From Candidatus Caccoplasma merdavium (lineage in GTDB: Bacteria; Bacteroidota; Bacteroidia; Bacteroidales; UBA11471), in contig DVLI01000006.1 in NCBI GenBank assembly GCA_018715595.1, positions 22,085-86,084 on the forward strand: DNA of 64,000 nucleotides. The letters are read 5' to 3'. The translations under genes were made by a program, and so were the position numbers. A model generated the notes under the pieces. The model searched no databases. It was not told the origin of the DNA and saw only the letters and a list, made by a program, of their open reading frames with translations. Below, in pieces: positions 1 to 9,113 of this stretch (its first letter is position 1; each line of letters starts with the position of its first letter).

Positions 1-1057
1 CGTCGGGCAGGTTGCGGGCGGCGTAGGTGCCGGGGCGTTCGGAGTATTTGAAGAGGAACGAGCTGTCGAATCCCACTTCGCGCATGAGCGAGAGGGTCTC
101 TTCAAACTCCGCTTCGCTCTCGGAGTGGAAGCCGGCAAAGAGGTCGCTCGAAATGCCGCAGTCGGGCAGTATGCGGCGTATGGCGGCAATGCGGTCGAGG
201 TACCATTCGCGCGTGTATTTGCGGTTCATCAGGGCGAGAATGCGGTTGTTGCCCGACTGCACCGGCAGGTGTATGTGGCGGCACAGGTTGGGATACCGGG
301 CGATGGTGCGCAGGGTCTCGTCGCTCATGTCTTTGGGGTGCGAGGTGGTGAAGCGTATGCGCATGTCGGGAGCCGCTTCGGCCACGATGGCGAGCAGGGC
401 GGGGAAGTTGATGACGCGGCCGTCGGCCTCGGTGAAGTGGTAGGAGTTGACGTTCTGTCCCAGCAGGGTGGCCTCCTTGAAGCCTTGGCGGCGCAGTTCT
501 TGCAACTCCTGCAAGATGCTTTCGGGCTCACGGCTGCGTTCGCGGCCGCGGGTGTAGGGCACGATGCAGTAGGAACAGAAGTTGTTGCAGCCCCGCATGA
601 TGGAGATGAAGCCCGATATGCGGTTGGCACCGATGCGGGTGGGAATCACCTGCTTGTAGGTTTCGGTGGTCGAGAGTTCCACGTTGATGGCTTTCTCGCC
701 GTTCTCGACCGAGGCCACCAGGTGGGGCAGGTCGAGGTAGGCGTCGGGGCCTACGACGAGGTCGGCGTGGTGTTCGCTCAGGAGCGACTCTTTCACCCGT
801 TCGGCCATGCAGCCGAGCACGCCCACGATGAGGCGCCGGTTTTTGCGGCGCAGCGAGTTGAAATATTGCAGGCGGGAGACAACCCGTTGCTCGGCATTGT
901 CGCGTATCGAGCAGGTGTTTACAAAAATGGCGTCGGCCTCTTCGATGTTGTCGCACAAGGCATAACCGGCCATCTTCATGATGGAGGCGACCACTTCGCT
1001 GTCGGCCATGTTCATTTGGCAACCGTATGTCTCGATAAAGAGTTTTTTTTCGTTCAT
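1..1057 (-). CDS. miaB: MiaB tRNA methylthiotransferase (3' end cut by window)
   Basis: MiaB adds a methylthio group to i6A37 of tRNAs reading UNN codons, using radical SAM chemistry and two Fe-S clusters. The visible 352 codons begin MNEKKLFIETYGCQMNMADS, with the first cluster-binding cysteine in YGCQMN and others in NTCSIRD and GVLGCMAE. The radical SAM CxxxCxxC motif follows in RGCNNFCSYCIVPYTRGRE, and the later motifs GQNVNSY and HLPVQSGN are also intact. Family members are about 440-460 residues, so roughly 100 residues, including the TRAM RNA-binding domain, lie outside the window. The ATG at 1055-1057 gives the standard N-terminus. The gene is divergent from the plus-strand operon that starts at 1364. 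Confidence 0.95.
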   Translation of the reverse strand, partial: MNEKKLFIETYGCQMNMADSEVVASIMKMAGYALCDNIEEADAIFVNTCSIRDNAEQRVVSRLQYFNSLRRKNRRLIVGVLGCMAERVKESLLSEHHADLVVGPDAYLDLPHLVASVENGEKAINVELSTTETYKQVIPTRIGANRISGFISIMRGCNNFCSYCIVPYTRGRERSREPESILQELQELRRQGFKEATLLGQNVNSYHFTEADGRVINFPALLAIVAEAAPDMRIRFTTSHPKDMSDETLRTIARYPNLCRHIHLPVQSGNNRILALMNRKYTREWYLDRIAAIRRILPDCGISSDLFAGFHSESEAEFEETLSLMREVGFDSSFLFKYSERPGTYAARNLPD

Positions 1058-1180
1058 GGGCACGTTTTTATGATGAGGGGGCAAATATGACAAAAAACTT
1101 TTACAGGAAGAATATTTATTCGAATTTCCTTATTTTTTCAATGATTTGAAGGCTTTTTTATGAAAAAATGCTCTAAAAAG

Positions 1181-1210
1181 TTTGCATTAGAAAGAAAATT
1201 ATTATCTTTG
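1181..1210 (+). promoter_or_regulatory. Bacteroidetes-type promoter (TTTG / TATCTTTG)
   Basis: TTTG at 1181-1184 and TATCTTTG at 1203-1210, 18 bases apart, fit the Bacteroides -33/-7 consensus TTTG-N19-TAnnTTTG. Transcription would start near 1217. That is upstream of the hairpin at 1261-1294 and of the gene run beginning at 1364. Confidence 0.6.
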
Positions 1211-1260
1211 CCGTAACTTCATATGAAATTTTTTCATAGTTAAGGTTTAGGTTAAATTCG

Positions 1261-1294
1261 TTTAGGGTGGTTGTGAAACCGCCCTAAATTTTTT
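1261..1294 (+). terminator. Hairpin plus T-tract in the leader
   Basis: A 12-bp stem (TTTAGGGTGGTT with AACCGCCCTAAA, one G-T pair) with a short loop is followed at once by TTTTTT. It has the form of an intrinsic terminator, yet it lies between the promoter at 1181-1210 and the first gene at 1364. It could attenuate the operon or end a short RNA of about 80 bases. Confidence 0.55.
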
Positions 1295-1363
1295 GTGTAG
1301 GCAGGAATTTTGTTTTTCAAGAGACAATATGTAATTTTACACGGACAAAAATACAAAAAAGCG

Positions 1364-1873
1364 ATGGATAATCTGTGGGTTTATCTGATACTTATTTTTG
1401 GCTATGTCGGATATTCGCTGGTGAAGAGCGCCCGCAAGCAGCGTGAAGAGTCGCAGCAGTCGTCTCGTGCGTTGGAGGACGAGCAAGAGGCGTTGCCAAT
1501 CGGTGACGATGAATTGTTGCGGCTGTTGCAGGGCGAGATGCCTTCGCTCCGTGAGAAGAAAGGCGTTGCAAGACAAACCGCCCCCGCTCCTGCCGAGCCG
1601 CTTCCCGTCAAAAAGAAGCCCGCTCCGTTCCTCCCGGGAGAGTTGTCGCAGGCCTCCAAGCCGGCACGCGAAGCCCGCGAGTCGTTTTTGCGAAAAGTCT
1701 CGCAGGCCAAGCCCGAAGCCGTTGCCCCGGCAACCGGGGCCGAATATGGCGGGACTCCTGTGGTGCCGCCTCCTGCCGAGGCCGACGCGAATGAAGAATC
1801 GCGCCCCGAAATGACCATCGAGGAGTGGCGGAAAGCCGTTATTGCATCGGAAATATTAAATCGGAAATATTAG
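1364..1873 (+). CDS. Hypothetical membrane-anchored protein
   Basis: This 169-residue protein has one N-terminal transmembrane segment (about residues 3-22, LWVYLILIFGYVGYSLVKSA). A charged stretch and a Pro/Ala/Lys-rich linker follow, ending in a conserved-looking tail, WRKAVIASEILNRKY. I recognise it only as the type of small hypothetical common in Bacteroidales. The start ATGGATAAT at 1364 is preferred over an upstream TTG-type start at 1310 because it places the membrane segment at the N-terminus. It is the first gene of the run that continues into the CoA-transferase 15 bases downstream. No function is assigned. Confidence 0.75.
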   Translation: MDNLWVYLILIFGYVGYSLVKSARKQREESQQSSRALEDEQEALPIGDDELLRLLQGEMPSLREKKGVARQTAPAPAEPLPVKKKPAPFLPGELSQASKPAREARESFLRKVSQAKPEAVAPATGAEYGGTPVVPPPAEADANEESRPEMTIEEWRKAVIASEILNRKY

Positions 1874-1888
1874 AAAGACAATACAAGT

Positions 1889-3382
1889 ATGAGTTTTAAA
1901 GTAATTTCGGCCGAAGAGGCCGCTTTGCATGTAAAGAATGATGATAACGTGGGCTTTGGCGGATTTACTGCCGCAGGAACTCCCAAGGTGGTTCCCGAAG
2001 CCATTGCCCGCCGTGCCGAAGAAGAACATGCCGCCGGCCGGCCTTTCCGCATCGGTGTCTTCACCGGAGCATCGACCAGTGACCATCTCGACGGAGCTTT
2101 GGCACGCGCCAAAGCCATCAAATTTCGCACCCCCTACCAGTCGTGTCCCGATTCGCGGGCGGCCATCAACGCGGGGGAGATTTCTTATTGCGACGTGCAT
2201 CTTTCGGAGTTGGCCCAGATGTTGCGCTATGGTTTCCTGGGAAAAATCGACGTGGCCGTCATCGAGGCTTCGTCGGTGACCGATGACGGGAAAATTTACC
2301 TCGGTCCCGGTGTGGGTATCGCCCCTACCGTATGCCAGTTGGCCGGTAAGATTATCATCGAACTCAATGCCCATAACCCCAAAGAGTTGGCCGGTTTCCA
2401 CGACATCTACCAGCCGGCCGACCCCCCTTATCGTCGCGAGATACCCGTCTATCGCCCCTCCGACCGCGTGGGTGTGCCCTATATCCAAGTCGACCCGGCC
2501 AAGATTGTGGGCATCGTCGAGACCAATCTCCCCGACGGCGTGAAGGAGTTTGCCCCGAGCGATGAGGTGACGATGAGCATCGGCCGCAACGTGAGCGACT
2601 TCCTCACCGCGCAGCTTCAAGCCGGCCTTATCCCCCAGGAATTCCTGCCCATACAGTCGGGCGTGGGCAACATTGCCAATGCCGTGTTGGGATTCCTCGG
2701 CAAGAACCCCCATATCCCGCCTTTCCAGATGTATACCGAGGTGATACAGGACTCGGTCATCGGCCTTTTGCGAGAAGGGCGTTGCACCTTTGCCAGCAGT
2801 TGTTCGCTCACGGTGAGCGACAAGGTGATGCAGGAGGTGTATGGCAATCTCGACTTCTTCCGCGACAAGATCGTGTTGCGTCCCGGTGAAATCAGCAACA
2901 ACCCCGAGTTGGTGCGCCGCATGGGACTTATCACCATCAACACCGCCCTCGAAGCCGACATCTTCGGCAACGTGAACAGTACCCATGTCACCGGTACCAA
3001 GATGATGAACGGTATCGGCGGTTCGGGCGACTTCACCCGCAACGCCTACATCTCGATATTTACCTGCCCCTCGGTGGCCAAGGGCGGCAAAATCAGCGCC
3101 ATCGTGCCCATGGTTTCGCATCTCGACCACAGTGAACACTCCGTCAACGTGATTGTTACGGAATATGGCGTGGCCGATTTGCGGGGCAAGAATCCTCGTG
3201 AACGTGCCGAGCTCATCATCGAAAATTGTGCACACCCCATGTATCGCCCCCTGCTGCGAGAATATCTTTCTCTCGGGAAAAAAAGTCATACGCCGCACTG
3301 TCTTCCCGCCGCGTACGCCTTCCACGAAGAGTTCCTCCGTTCGGGCGACATGGCGCAGACGTCGTTTGCCGCATATAAATAA
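1889..3382 (+). CDS. Succinate CoA-transferase / acetyl-CoA hydrolase family
   Basis: This 497-residue protein spans the full acetyl-CoA hydrolase/transferase family, closest to the succinate CoA-transferase group (ScpC/YgfH type). These enzymes move CoA between succinate and propionate or acetate through a glutamyl-CoA intermediate. The nucleophile is expected at Glu284 in MYTEVIQDS. The glycine-rich CoA-site motifs SGVGNIANAV (about 257-266) and TGTKMMNGIGGSGDF near the C-terminus are intact. In Bacteroidales it fits the succinate-to-propionate branch, in keeping with meaB at 20.6 kb. It lies 14 bases upstream of tcdA. Exact acyl preference cannot be read from sequence. Confidence 0.9.
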   Translation: MSFKVISAEEAALHVKNDDNVGFGGFTAAGTPKVVPEAIARRAEEEHAAGRPFRIGVFTGASTSDHLDGALARAKAIKFRTPYQSCPDSRAAINAGEISYCDVHLSELAQMLRYGFLGKIDVAVIEASSVTDDGKIYLGPGVGIAPTVCQLAGKIIIELNAHNPKELAGFHDIYQPADPPYRREIPVYRPSDRVGVPYIQVDPAKIVGIVETNLPDGVKEFAPSDEVTMSIGRNVSDFLTAQLQAGLIPQEFLPIQSGVGNIANAVLGFLGKNPHIPPFQMYTEVIQDSVIGLLREGRCTFASSCSLTVSDKVMQEVYGNLDFFRDKIVLRPGEISNNPELVRRMGLITINTALEADIFGNVNSTHVTGTKMMNGIGGSGDFTRNAYISIFTCPSVAKGGKISAIVPMVSHLDHSEHSVNVIVTEYGVADLRGKNPRERAELIIENCAHPMYRPLLREYLSLGKKSHTPHCLPAAYAFHEEFLRSGDMAQTSFAAYK

Positions 3383-3396
3383 TTCCCCGGCCGACG

Positions 3397-4113
3397 ATGG
3401 AGGAGTGGTTGTCGCGTACCTCTCTCCTGCTGGGAGAAGAGCCGCTGTCCCGGCTGCAAAACGCCCATGTGCTTGTCGTGGGCGTGGGCGGCGTGGGAGC
3501 CTATGCCGCCGAGATGATTGTGCGGGCGGGCGTGGGTCGCATCACCTTGCTCGATGCCGATGTGGTCGAGGAGACCAACATCAACCGTCAGTTGGTGGCG
3601 TTGCATTCGACCCTGGCGCGACCCAAGGTCGAGGTGCTCGGCGAGCGTCTCACCGACATCAATCCCCGTCTGTGCCTGCACACCCTCTGCCGCTATCTCG
3701 AAGCCGATGACGTGGAGGCGCTTCTCGATGCACGCTATGACTTTGTTGTCGACGCCATCGACACGCTGGCTCCCAAAACCGCCCTGCTGGCCGCTTGTGT
3801 GCGCCGTCGGGTGCCCGTGATTTCGTCGATGGGGGCCGGTGCGCGTCTCGACCCGGCGGCCGTGGCCTATGCCGACATCTCGAAAACCTGCCGTTGCGGG
3901 CTGGCGCGTGAGGTGCGACGGCGCCTGCGTGCGCAGGGAATCGACAGCGGGGTAGAGGTTGTCTTCTCCACGGAACAGCCGGTCGCCTCGGCCGTGCGTT
4001 CCACCGATGGCGAGCGCAACAAACGCTCGCTCGTGGGCACGGTCTCCTATCTCCCGGCCGTGTTTGGTTGCTACCTGGCCGCCTATGTGATACGCCAATT
4101 ATCGGAAGCATGA
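3397..4113 (+). CDS. tcdA: tRNA threonylcarbamoyladenosine dehydratase (TcdA/CsdL-like)
   Basis: An E1-like ThiF/MoeB-fold ATP-dependent enzyme of 238 residues. TcdA cyclises t6A37 of tRNA to its hydantoin form. The nucleotide-binding glycine motif GVGGVG is at residues 29-34, followed by [15 protein letters not shown], the usual E1 adenylation signature. [14 protein letters not shown] and [19 protein letters not shown] match the region that marks TcdA rather than ThiF or MoeB. There is no CxxC zinc pair of the MoeB kind. Its stop overlaps the lolD start (ATGA at 4110-4113), which points to translational coupling. Confidence 0.88.
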   Translation: MEEWLSRTSLLLGEEPLSRLQNAHVLVVGVGGVGAYAAEMIVRAGVGRITLLDADVVEETNINRQLVALHSTLARPKVEVLGERLTDINPRLCLHTLCRYLEADDVEALLDARYDFVVDAIDTLAPKTALLAACVRRRVPVISSMGAGARLDPAAVAYADISKTCRCGLAREVRRRLRAQGIDSGVEVVFSTEQPVASAVRSTDGERNKRSLVGTVSYLPAVFGCYLAAYVIRQLSEA

Positions 4114-4787
4114 TAGAAATCAAGAACATACACAAAAGTTTCGGCCGGCTCGAAGTCTTGAAAGGCATCGATGCCACGGTCGGGCGCGGCGAAATCGTGT
4201 CGATCGTCGGCGCCAGCGGAGCCGGAAAGACCACCCTGCTGCAAATCGTGGGAACGCTCGAAAAGCCCGATGCCGGACAGATTCTCATCGACGGCCGGGC
4301 GGTTTTCGATTTGCGCGAAAAGGAACTGTCGGCCTTCCGTAACCGCCACATCGGTTTTGTCTTCCAGTTTCACCAGCTGTTGCCCGAGTTTACCGCCCTC
4401 GAAAATGTCATGATACCCGCCCTGATTGCCCGCGAAAACCGCACCGAAGCCCGCCGGCGGGCTGCCGGCCTGCTCGATTTCCTGGGGCTGGGCGACCGCA
4501 TGTCGCACAAGCCGGCGCAGCTTTCGGGGGGCGAGAAGCAGCGTGTCGCCGTGGCCCGCGCGCTGGTGAACCGTCCCGACGTTGTCCTTGCCGACGAGCC
4601 GTCGGGCAGTCTCGACACCCAGAACAAGACCGAGTTGCACAACCTCTTCTTCGACCTGCGCCGGGAGTTTGGCCACACGTTCCTCATCGTCACCCACGAT
4701 GAGACCCTGGCGCGCCTTTCCGACCGCATGATAGAGCTTTGCGACGGCCGCATCGTGGCTCAAACCTCAAATCCCGAAGCCCGATGA
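4110..4787 (+). CDS. lolD: Lipoprotein-releasing ABC transporter ATPase LolD
   Basis: This 225-residue ABC ATPase drives LolCE-type extraction of lipoproteins from the inner membrane. Walker [10 protein letters not shown] is at about 34-42, the Q-loop is Gln86 in [16 protein letters not shown], the signature LSGGEKQRV starts at 138, Walker B is [12 protein letters not shown] (158-169), and the switch histidine is His196. Length and motifs fit the LolD/MacB class. The ATG at 4110 overlaps the tcdA stop, and its own stop overlaps the next ATG (4784), so three genes are coupled. The membrane partner LolC/E is not in this window, so MacB-type export remains possible. Confidence 0.88.
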   Translation: MIEIKNIHKSFGRLEVLKGIDATVGRGEIVSIVGASGAGKTTLLQIVGTLEKPDAGQILIDGRAVFDLREKELSAFRNRHIGFVFQFHQLLPEFTALENVMIPALIARENRTEARRRAAGLLDFLGLGDRMSHKPAQLSGGEKQRVAVARALVNRPDVVLADEPSGSLDTQNKTELHNLFFDLRREFGHTFLIVTHDETLARLSDRMIELCDGRIVAQTSNPEAR

Positions 4788-5428
4788 AATTTTCTTTTCT
4801 CCTCCTGTTCGGCGTCATGCTGTCGCTGTTCTGTACCGCCTGCGACCACGGGGAGGAGGGGCTCGACCTCACCCATTTCCGATATGACCTGGTGACTTGC
4901 CGGCACGACGATGGCCAACTCCTCTTCCTGCGCGACGATACGGTGTTGCTCTGTCCGCGGGAGGCTCTTGCGGCCGACCTCATGCCCATCGACGAGCGGG
5001 TGCTCATCGGCTATTCTCCCGTGGGTGAAATCACCGACCGCCGGCTCGACATCGACTTGCAGACCTCCATCGCCCCCGTGACGGGAGGAAAAATCGAGGA
5101 GCTCTCCCGGGAAGCCGTGGAGACTTTGGCCGACGACCCCATCTATCTCACCTCGGTATGGTGCAGCGGAGGCTATGTCAATGTGCGTTACATGATAGAG
5201 TATCACGACCTCTCACACAGTCTCGCGATGGTCGCCCTCCTGCCTCGCGTCGGGGGCGATACCCTCGACTTGCAACTGCTCCACGACACCCGGGGCGACG
5301 CCCCGGGATACTACGCCTCGGGCTACGCCTCCTACCTGTTGCCGAGGCCGCTCTCTCCCGTGGTGCGTGTGCGCATCAATACCTCCAACCTCGGAGGAAG
5401 CCGGCAGTTTGTATTAAGGAACGAATAA
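4784..5428 (+). CDS. NigD-like lipoprotein
   Basis: A 214-residue secreted lipoprotein. The N-terminus [20 protein letters not shown] has a hydrophobic core ending in a lipobox-like CTAC, and the acidic residues after Cys (DHGEEG) resemble the lipoprotein export signal used for surface display in Bacteroidetes. The next part ([19 protein letters not shown], then [12 protein letters not shown]) resembles the OB-like N-terminal domain of NigD proteins. The role of that family is unclear; some members sit beside bacteriocin (nig) loci. The start overlaps the lolD stop, so the lipoprotein is produced together with a lipoprotein exporter ATPase. The family call is by pattern only. Confidence 0.6.
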   Translation: MKFSFLLLFGVMLSLFCTACDHGEEGLDLTHFRYDLVTCRHDDGQLLFLRDDTVLLCPREALAADLMPIDERVLIGYSPVGEITDRRLDIDLQTSIAPVTGGKIEELSREAVETLADDPIYLTSVWCSGGYVNVRYMIEYHDLSHSLAMVALLPRVGGDTLDLQLLHDTRGDAPGYYASGYASYLLPRPLSPVVRVRINTSNLGGSRQFVLRNE

Positions 5429-5444
5429 TAAAATCACACATACA

Positions 5445-5738
5445 ATGGAAAAGAAAGAATTGCAGATAGAACTCACCCCCGAAGTCGCCGAAGGCATCTA
5501 TGCCAATCTGGCGGTCATCAGCCACTCTTCCTCGGAGTTTGTCGCCGATTTCATACGCATACTCCCCGGCATGCCCAAAGCCCACGTCAAAGCGCGCATC
5601 GTGCTCACGCCCGAGCATGCCAAACGCCTGCTCTTCGCCCTCGAAGACAATATCGTGAAATATGAAAAGCAGTTCGGCAAAATCAATGTCGAGACGCCGC
5701 CCGCCACACCCTTTATCGTTCCCGGCGGCGAGGCATGA
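5445..5738 (+). CDS. DUF3467 protein
   Basis: A 97-residue soluble protein matching DUF3467, a small family found across Bacteroidetes with no settled function. Typical parts are IELTPEVAEGIYANLAVI, the central HSSSEFVADFIRILPGMPK and the tail segment LTPEHAKRLLFALEDNIVKYE. It starts 16 bases after the lipoprotein gene and appears to be the last gene of the run that begins at 1364, because cysS has its own promoter downstream. Confidence 0.85.
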   Translation: MEKKELQIELTPEVAEGIYANLAVISHSSSEFVADFIRILPGMPKAHVKARIVLTPEHAKRLLFALEDNIVKYEKQFGKINVETPPATPFIVPGGEA

Positions 5739-5801
5739 GGCCATTTCCTGCCGAGGCGACCGGCCCCGGGAACCCGTGTGCCCGATTTTTGCCGGCCGTG
5801 T

Positions 5802-5832
5802 TTTGATTCTTTGTCGAGAATGACTACATTTG
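5802..5832 (+). promoter_or_regulatory. cysS promoter (TTTG-N19-TACATTTG)
   Basis: TTTG at 5802-5805 and TACATTTG at 5825-5832 are separated by exactly 19 bases, a full match to the Bacteroides primary sigma-factor consensus. The predicted start near 5839 leaves a leader of about 14 bases before the cysS ATG. Confidence 0.7.
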
Positions 5833-5852
5833 TATTTTAAACCCGTAGTACA

Positions 5853-7325
5853 ATGGAACAAAAACTCACCATTTATAACACCCTCTCCCGCCGCAAGGAA
5901 GAGTTTGTCCCCCTCAATCCGCCTTATGTGGGCATGTATGTTTGCGGTCCCACGGTCTATGGCGATGCCCATTTGGGACATGCCCGTCCCTCCATCACCT
6001 TCGACCTGGTGTTTCGCTACCTGAAACATCTCGGCTACAAGGTGCGTTATGTGCGCAACATCACCGATGTGGGACACCTCGAAAACGATGCCGACGAGGG
6101 AGAAGACAAAATCGCCAAGAAAGCCCGTCTCGAACAGCTCGAACCCATGGAGGTCGTGCAGTATTACCTCAACCGCTACCACAAGGCCGTCGAAGCGCTC
6201 AACGTGTTGCCCCCCAGCATCGAGCCCCATGCCTCGGGTCACATCATCGAGCAGATAGAGTACATCAAGAAGATTCTCGACCACGGCTATGCCTACGAGA
6301 GCGAAGGGTCGGTCTACTTCGACGTGGCCAAATACAACAAGGACCATCATTACGGCAAACTCTCGGGACGCAACATCGACGAGCTGCTGGGAACCACCCG
6401 TGAGCTCGACGGGCAGAGCGAGAAACACAACACCTTCGACTTCGCCCTTTGGAAGAAAGCCGCCCCCGAACACATCATGCGCTGGCCCTCGCCGTGGAGC
6501 GACGGATTCCCCGGCTGGCACCTCGAATGCTCGACCATGAGCACCAAGTACCTCGGAGAGACGTTCGACATACACGGTGGCGGCATGGACCTGCTCTTCC
6601 CCCACCACGAGTGCGAGATAGCCCAGTCGGTCGCCGCACAGGGGCACGAAACGGTGCGTTACTGGCTGCACAACAACATGATTACCATCAACGGGAAGAA
6701 GATGGGCAAGTCGCTCGGCAACTTCATCACCCTCGATGAGTTCTTCACCGGCAACCACCCGTTGCTCACCCAGGCTTATGCCCCGATGACGATACGTTTC
6801 TTTATCCTGCAAGCCCAATACCGCAGCACGCTCGATTTCAGCAACGAGGCCCTGCAAGCCGCCGAGAAGGGCTGGTCCCGCTTGGCCGAGGGGTGGCGCA
6901 ACTTGGGCAAAATCGTGCCTTCGGCCGAGACCACGGCCGAGGTCAAGGGGCTGCGCGAGCGTTGCTACGAGGCCATGAACGACGACCTCAATACCCCCAT
7001 CGTCATCTCGCACCTCTTCGATGCCGTGCGTGCCATCAACACCATACTCTCGGGCCATGCCACCATCAGCGAGGCCGACTTGGAAGAGTTGCGCAGCACC
7101 TATTCGACTTTCCTCTTCGACATTCTCGGCATGCGTCTCGACGAGACCGAGAGCGGAGCTTCGACCGAACCTTTTGAAAAGGCCGTCGACCTGCTGCTCG
7201 AAGTGCGCCGCGAAGCCAAGAGCCGCAAGGACTGGGCCACTTCCGACCTTATCCGCGACCGTCTCGGTGCCATCGGTTTCGAGATAAAAGATACCAAGGA
7301 AGGTACCGAATGGAAGTTGAAATAA
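5853..7325 (+). CDS. cysS: Cysteinyl-tRNA synthetase
   Basis: Class I aminoacyl-tRNA synthetase of 490 residues that charges tRNA-Cys. The HIGH motif is HLGH at 40-43 and the KMSKS loop is KMGKS at 283-287. The zinc site that selects cysteine is intact: Cys31 in YVCGPTVYG, Cys226 in HLECSTMS, and His251 and Glu255 in [10 protein letters not shown]. The C-terminal helical anticodon region is complete. It carries its own promoter and a strong terminator, so it is probably monocistronic. Confidence 0.97.
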   Translation: MEQKLTIYNTLSRRKEEFVPLNPPYVGMYVCGPTVYGDAHLGHARPSITFDLVFRYLKHLGYKVRYVRNITDVGHLENDADEGEDKIAKKARLEQLEPMEVVQYYLNRYHKAVEALNVLPPSIEPHASGHIIEQIEYIKKILDHGYAYESEGSVYFDVAKYNKDHHYGKLSGRNIDELLGTTRELDGQSEKHNTFDFALWKKAAPEHIMRWPSPWSDGFPGWHLECSTMSTKYLGETFDIHGGGMDLLFPHHECEIAQSVAAQGHETVRYWLHNNMITINGKKMGKSLGNFITLDEFFTGNHPLLTQAYAPMTIRFFILQAQYRSTLDFSNEALQAAEKGWSRLAEGWRNLGKIVPSAETTAEVKGLRERCYEAMNDDLNTPIVISHLFDAVRAINTILSGHATISEADLEELRSTYSTFLFDILGMRLDETESGASTEPFEKAVDLLLEVRREAKSRKDWATSDLIRDRLGAIGFEIKDTKEGTEWKLK

Positions 7326-7347
7326 ACGCTGTCTCATTATCTCGCAC

Positions 7348-7398
7348 AACGCCGGTCACACAAGGGGGCTCCCGTGGCCGGCGTTTGCCGTTTTTTTT
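7348..7398 (+). terminator. Intrinsic terminator after cysS
   Basis: AACGCCGGTCAC (7348-7359) pairs with GTGGCCGGCGTT (7374-7385) with one wobble pair. A run of eight T ends at 7398. Confidence 0.75.
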
Positions 7399-7410
7399 GT
7401 AATCCGCATT

Positions 7411-8169
7411 ATGGCGCAATGGAATCCGTGGCACGGTTGCCACAAGATAAGCGAAGGGTGCCGCCACTGTTACGTCTACCGCATCGACAGCCGGCATGGC
7501 CGCGACAGTTCGCAGGTGAGCCTTACCCGCGACTACGACCTGCCTGTGCGCCGCCAGCGCGACGGTCGGTACAAAATCCCGTCGGGTGAGACGGTCTATA
7601 CCTGTTTCTCGTCCGATTTCCTGCTCTCCGACGCCGACCCGTGGCGGCCCGAGGCGTGGGCGATGATAAGCCGTCGCCGCGACCTGCACTTTTTCATCGT
7701 CACCAAACGCATCGACCGCTTGCGCTCCTGTCTCCCGTCGGACTGGGGCGACGGCTATCCCCATGTCACCCTTTGTTGCACCGTCGAGAACCAGGACCGA
7801 GCCGACTATCGCCTTCCCTTTTACCTGGCCGCGCCGTTGGCCCGTCGCATCATCGTGTGCGAACCGCTTCTCGGCCCCGTCGACCTCTCGCCCTACCTTT
7901 CGCCGGCCGTCGACGAGGTGATTGCGGGCGGTGAGTCGGGGCCCGATGCCCGTCCCTGTCGCTATGAGTGGGTACTCGACCTGCGCCGCCAGTGTGTCGA
8001 GGCCGGTGTGGCGTTTGCCTTCAAGCAGACGGGGGCGAACTTCTACAAGGAGGGGCGGCACTACGCCGTGCCCCGGCTGTTGCAGCATGCCCAGGCCCGT
8101 AGGGCCGGCATCGACTTCACACCCCCCGGAGTCGCCCCGGCAGCGGGGCCGCCCTCGCTTTTTGGGTGA
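7411..8169 (+). CDS. DUF5131 (phage Gp37/Gp68-like) protein
   Basis: A 252-residue protein of the DUF5131 family, often labelled phage Gp37/Gp68. The N-terminal cysteine motif WNPWHGCHKISEGCRHCYV (Cys10, Cys17, Cys20) is the family hallmark and resembles a metal or Fe-S ligand set. Conserved family parts follow: YTCFSSDFLLSDAD, HFFIVTKRIDRL, CCTVENQDRADYRLP, VCEPLLGPVDLSPYL and the GGESGPDARP loop. The layout recalls a TIM barrel with Cys ligands near the N-terminus, as in radical SAM enzymes, but the reaction is unknown. No phage genes flank it; it sits alone between cysS and a WG-repeat gene. Confidence 0.75.
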   Translation: MAQWNPWHGCHKISEGCRHCYVYRIDSRHGRDSSQVSLTRDYDLPVRRQRDGRYKIPSGETVYTCFSSDFLLSDADPWRPEAWAMISRRRDLHFFIVTKRIDRLRSCLPSDWGDGYPHVTLCCTVENQDRADYRLPFYLAAPLARRIIVCEPLLGPVDLSPYLSPAVDEVIAGGESGPDARPCRYEWVLDLRRQCVEAGVAFAFKQTGANFYKEGRHYAVPRLLQHAQARRAGIDFTPPGVAPAAGPPSLFG

Positions 8170-8229
8170 AAATTCTTGTTTTTGTCGCTAAAAATGCCGA
8201 TATTGGGTCGTCCTCCTAAAACGACGATT

Positions 8230-8922
8230 ATGAAAAACACATGCATGGCTCTCTTTCTTCTTCTGTTTCTCTCCATCGATTTGGCGGGGCAGGAAATCTA
8301 TCCCTATCGCGATCGCGACGGGAAGTTCGGCTACAAGGAAAAGTCGGGAAAAATCGTGATTCCCGCCCAATATGACCGTGCCTTCAATTTCTCCGAAGGG
8401 CTTGCCGTCGTGGTCATCGACGGCATGGCAGGCTACATCGACCCGAAGGGGCGGCTCGAAATTGCTGCCGGCTTCGACATGGCCGGTTCTTTCTCCCAAG
8501 GTCTGGCCAGTGTGAAAATCGACGGCAAATGGGGGTTTATCGACAAGGCCGGCGAGCTGGTCATTCCCTGCCGGTATGACAATGTGTGGGCTTTCTCCAA
8601 CGGCCAGGCCAAGGTGAAGGTGGCCGGAAAGTATGGTACCATCGACAAGTCGGGCCGTTATGTCATTCCTGCCCGCTTTGAGGCGTTGTGGTTCTTCTCC
8701 GAAGATTTGGCCCGCATAAAACTGAGCGGGAAATATGGCTACATCGACAAGAACGGCGACATTGTCATTCCCTGCCAGTATGACGAGGCTTGGGCTTTTG
8801 TCGACGGGCTGGCCCGCGTGAAGATGAACGGTCGCTGGGGTTATATCGACAATACCGGAAAATGGTTCTCGTCGAAAAGCGATGCGACCGAGTGGGTGCG
8901 ACAGCAAGATGTGATGTATTGA
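8230..8922 (+). CDS. Secreted WG-repeat protein
   Basis: A 230-residue protein with a signal peptide (MKNTCMALFLLLFLSIDLAG) and five full WG repeats plus a partial sixth, each about 34 residues. The repeat unit is of the form GKWGFIDKAGELVIPCRYD followed by an F/W-rich turn and GLA-V. WG repeats form beta-rich folds with no single known role and are common in envelope proteins of Bacteroidetes. The start at 8230 places the signal sequence at the N-terminus; the longer frame from 8176 adds 18 unrelated residues. Confidence 0.8.
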   Translation: MKNTCMALFLLLFLSIDLAGQEIYPYRDRDGKFGYKEKSGKIVIPAQYDRAFNFSEGLAVVVIDGMAGYIDPKGRLEIAAGFDMAGSFSQGLASVKIDGKWGFIDKAGELVIPCRYDNVWAFSNGQAKVKVAGKYGTIDKSGRYVIPARFEALWFFSEDLARIKLSGKYGYIDKNGDIVIPCQYDEAWAFVDGLARVKMNGRWGYIDNTGKWFSSKSDATEWVRQQDVMY

Positions 8923-8929
8923 TACCGAG

Positions 8930-8969
8930 GGGCTGTGTGCGGAAGTGAATCTCCGACACGGCCCTTTTT
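8930..8969 (+). terminator. Intrinsic terminator after the WG gene
   Basis: GGGCTGTGTGCGGA pairs with TCCGACACGGCCC (one bulged G and one wobble) and is followed by TTTTT at 8965-8969. Confidence 0.65.
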
Positions 8970-9113
8970 CTTTGTGTCGGCATTGACCGGTGAGATGTTC
9001 TCGGCAAGAAAGGCCGGGGGGCGATGATGGGGCATGTATCCGGGAAAAATGATTGCCCTCCCTTTTTCCGCCGCTCCGAGGTTTGCGATTGAGGTGCCGT
9101 GCCCGCGGGTTTC

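Noticed and set aside
125..1090. Long plus-strand open frame opposite miaB
   Set aside because: It is antisense to a clearly recognisable MiaB. The translation is a low-complexity mix of G, V, A and H typical of GC-rich shadow frames.
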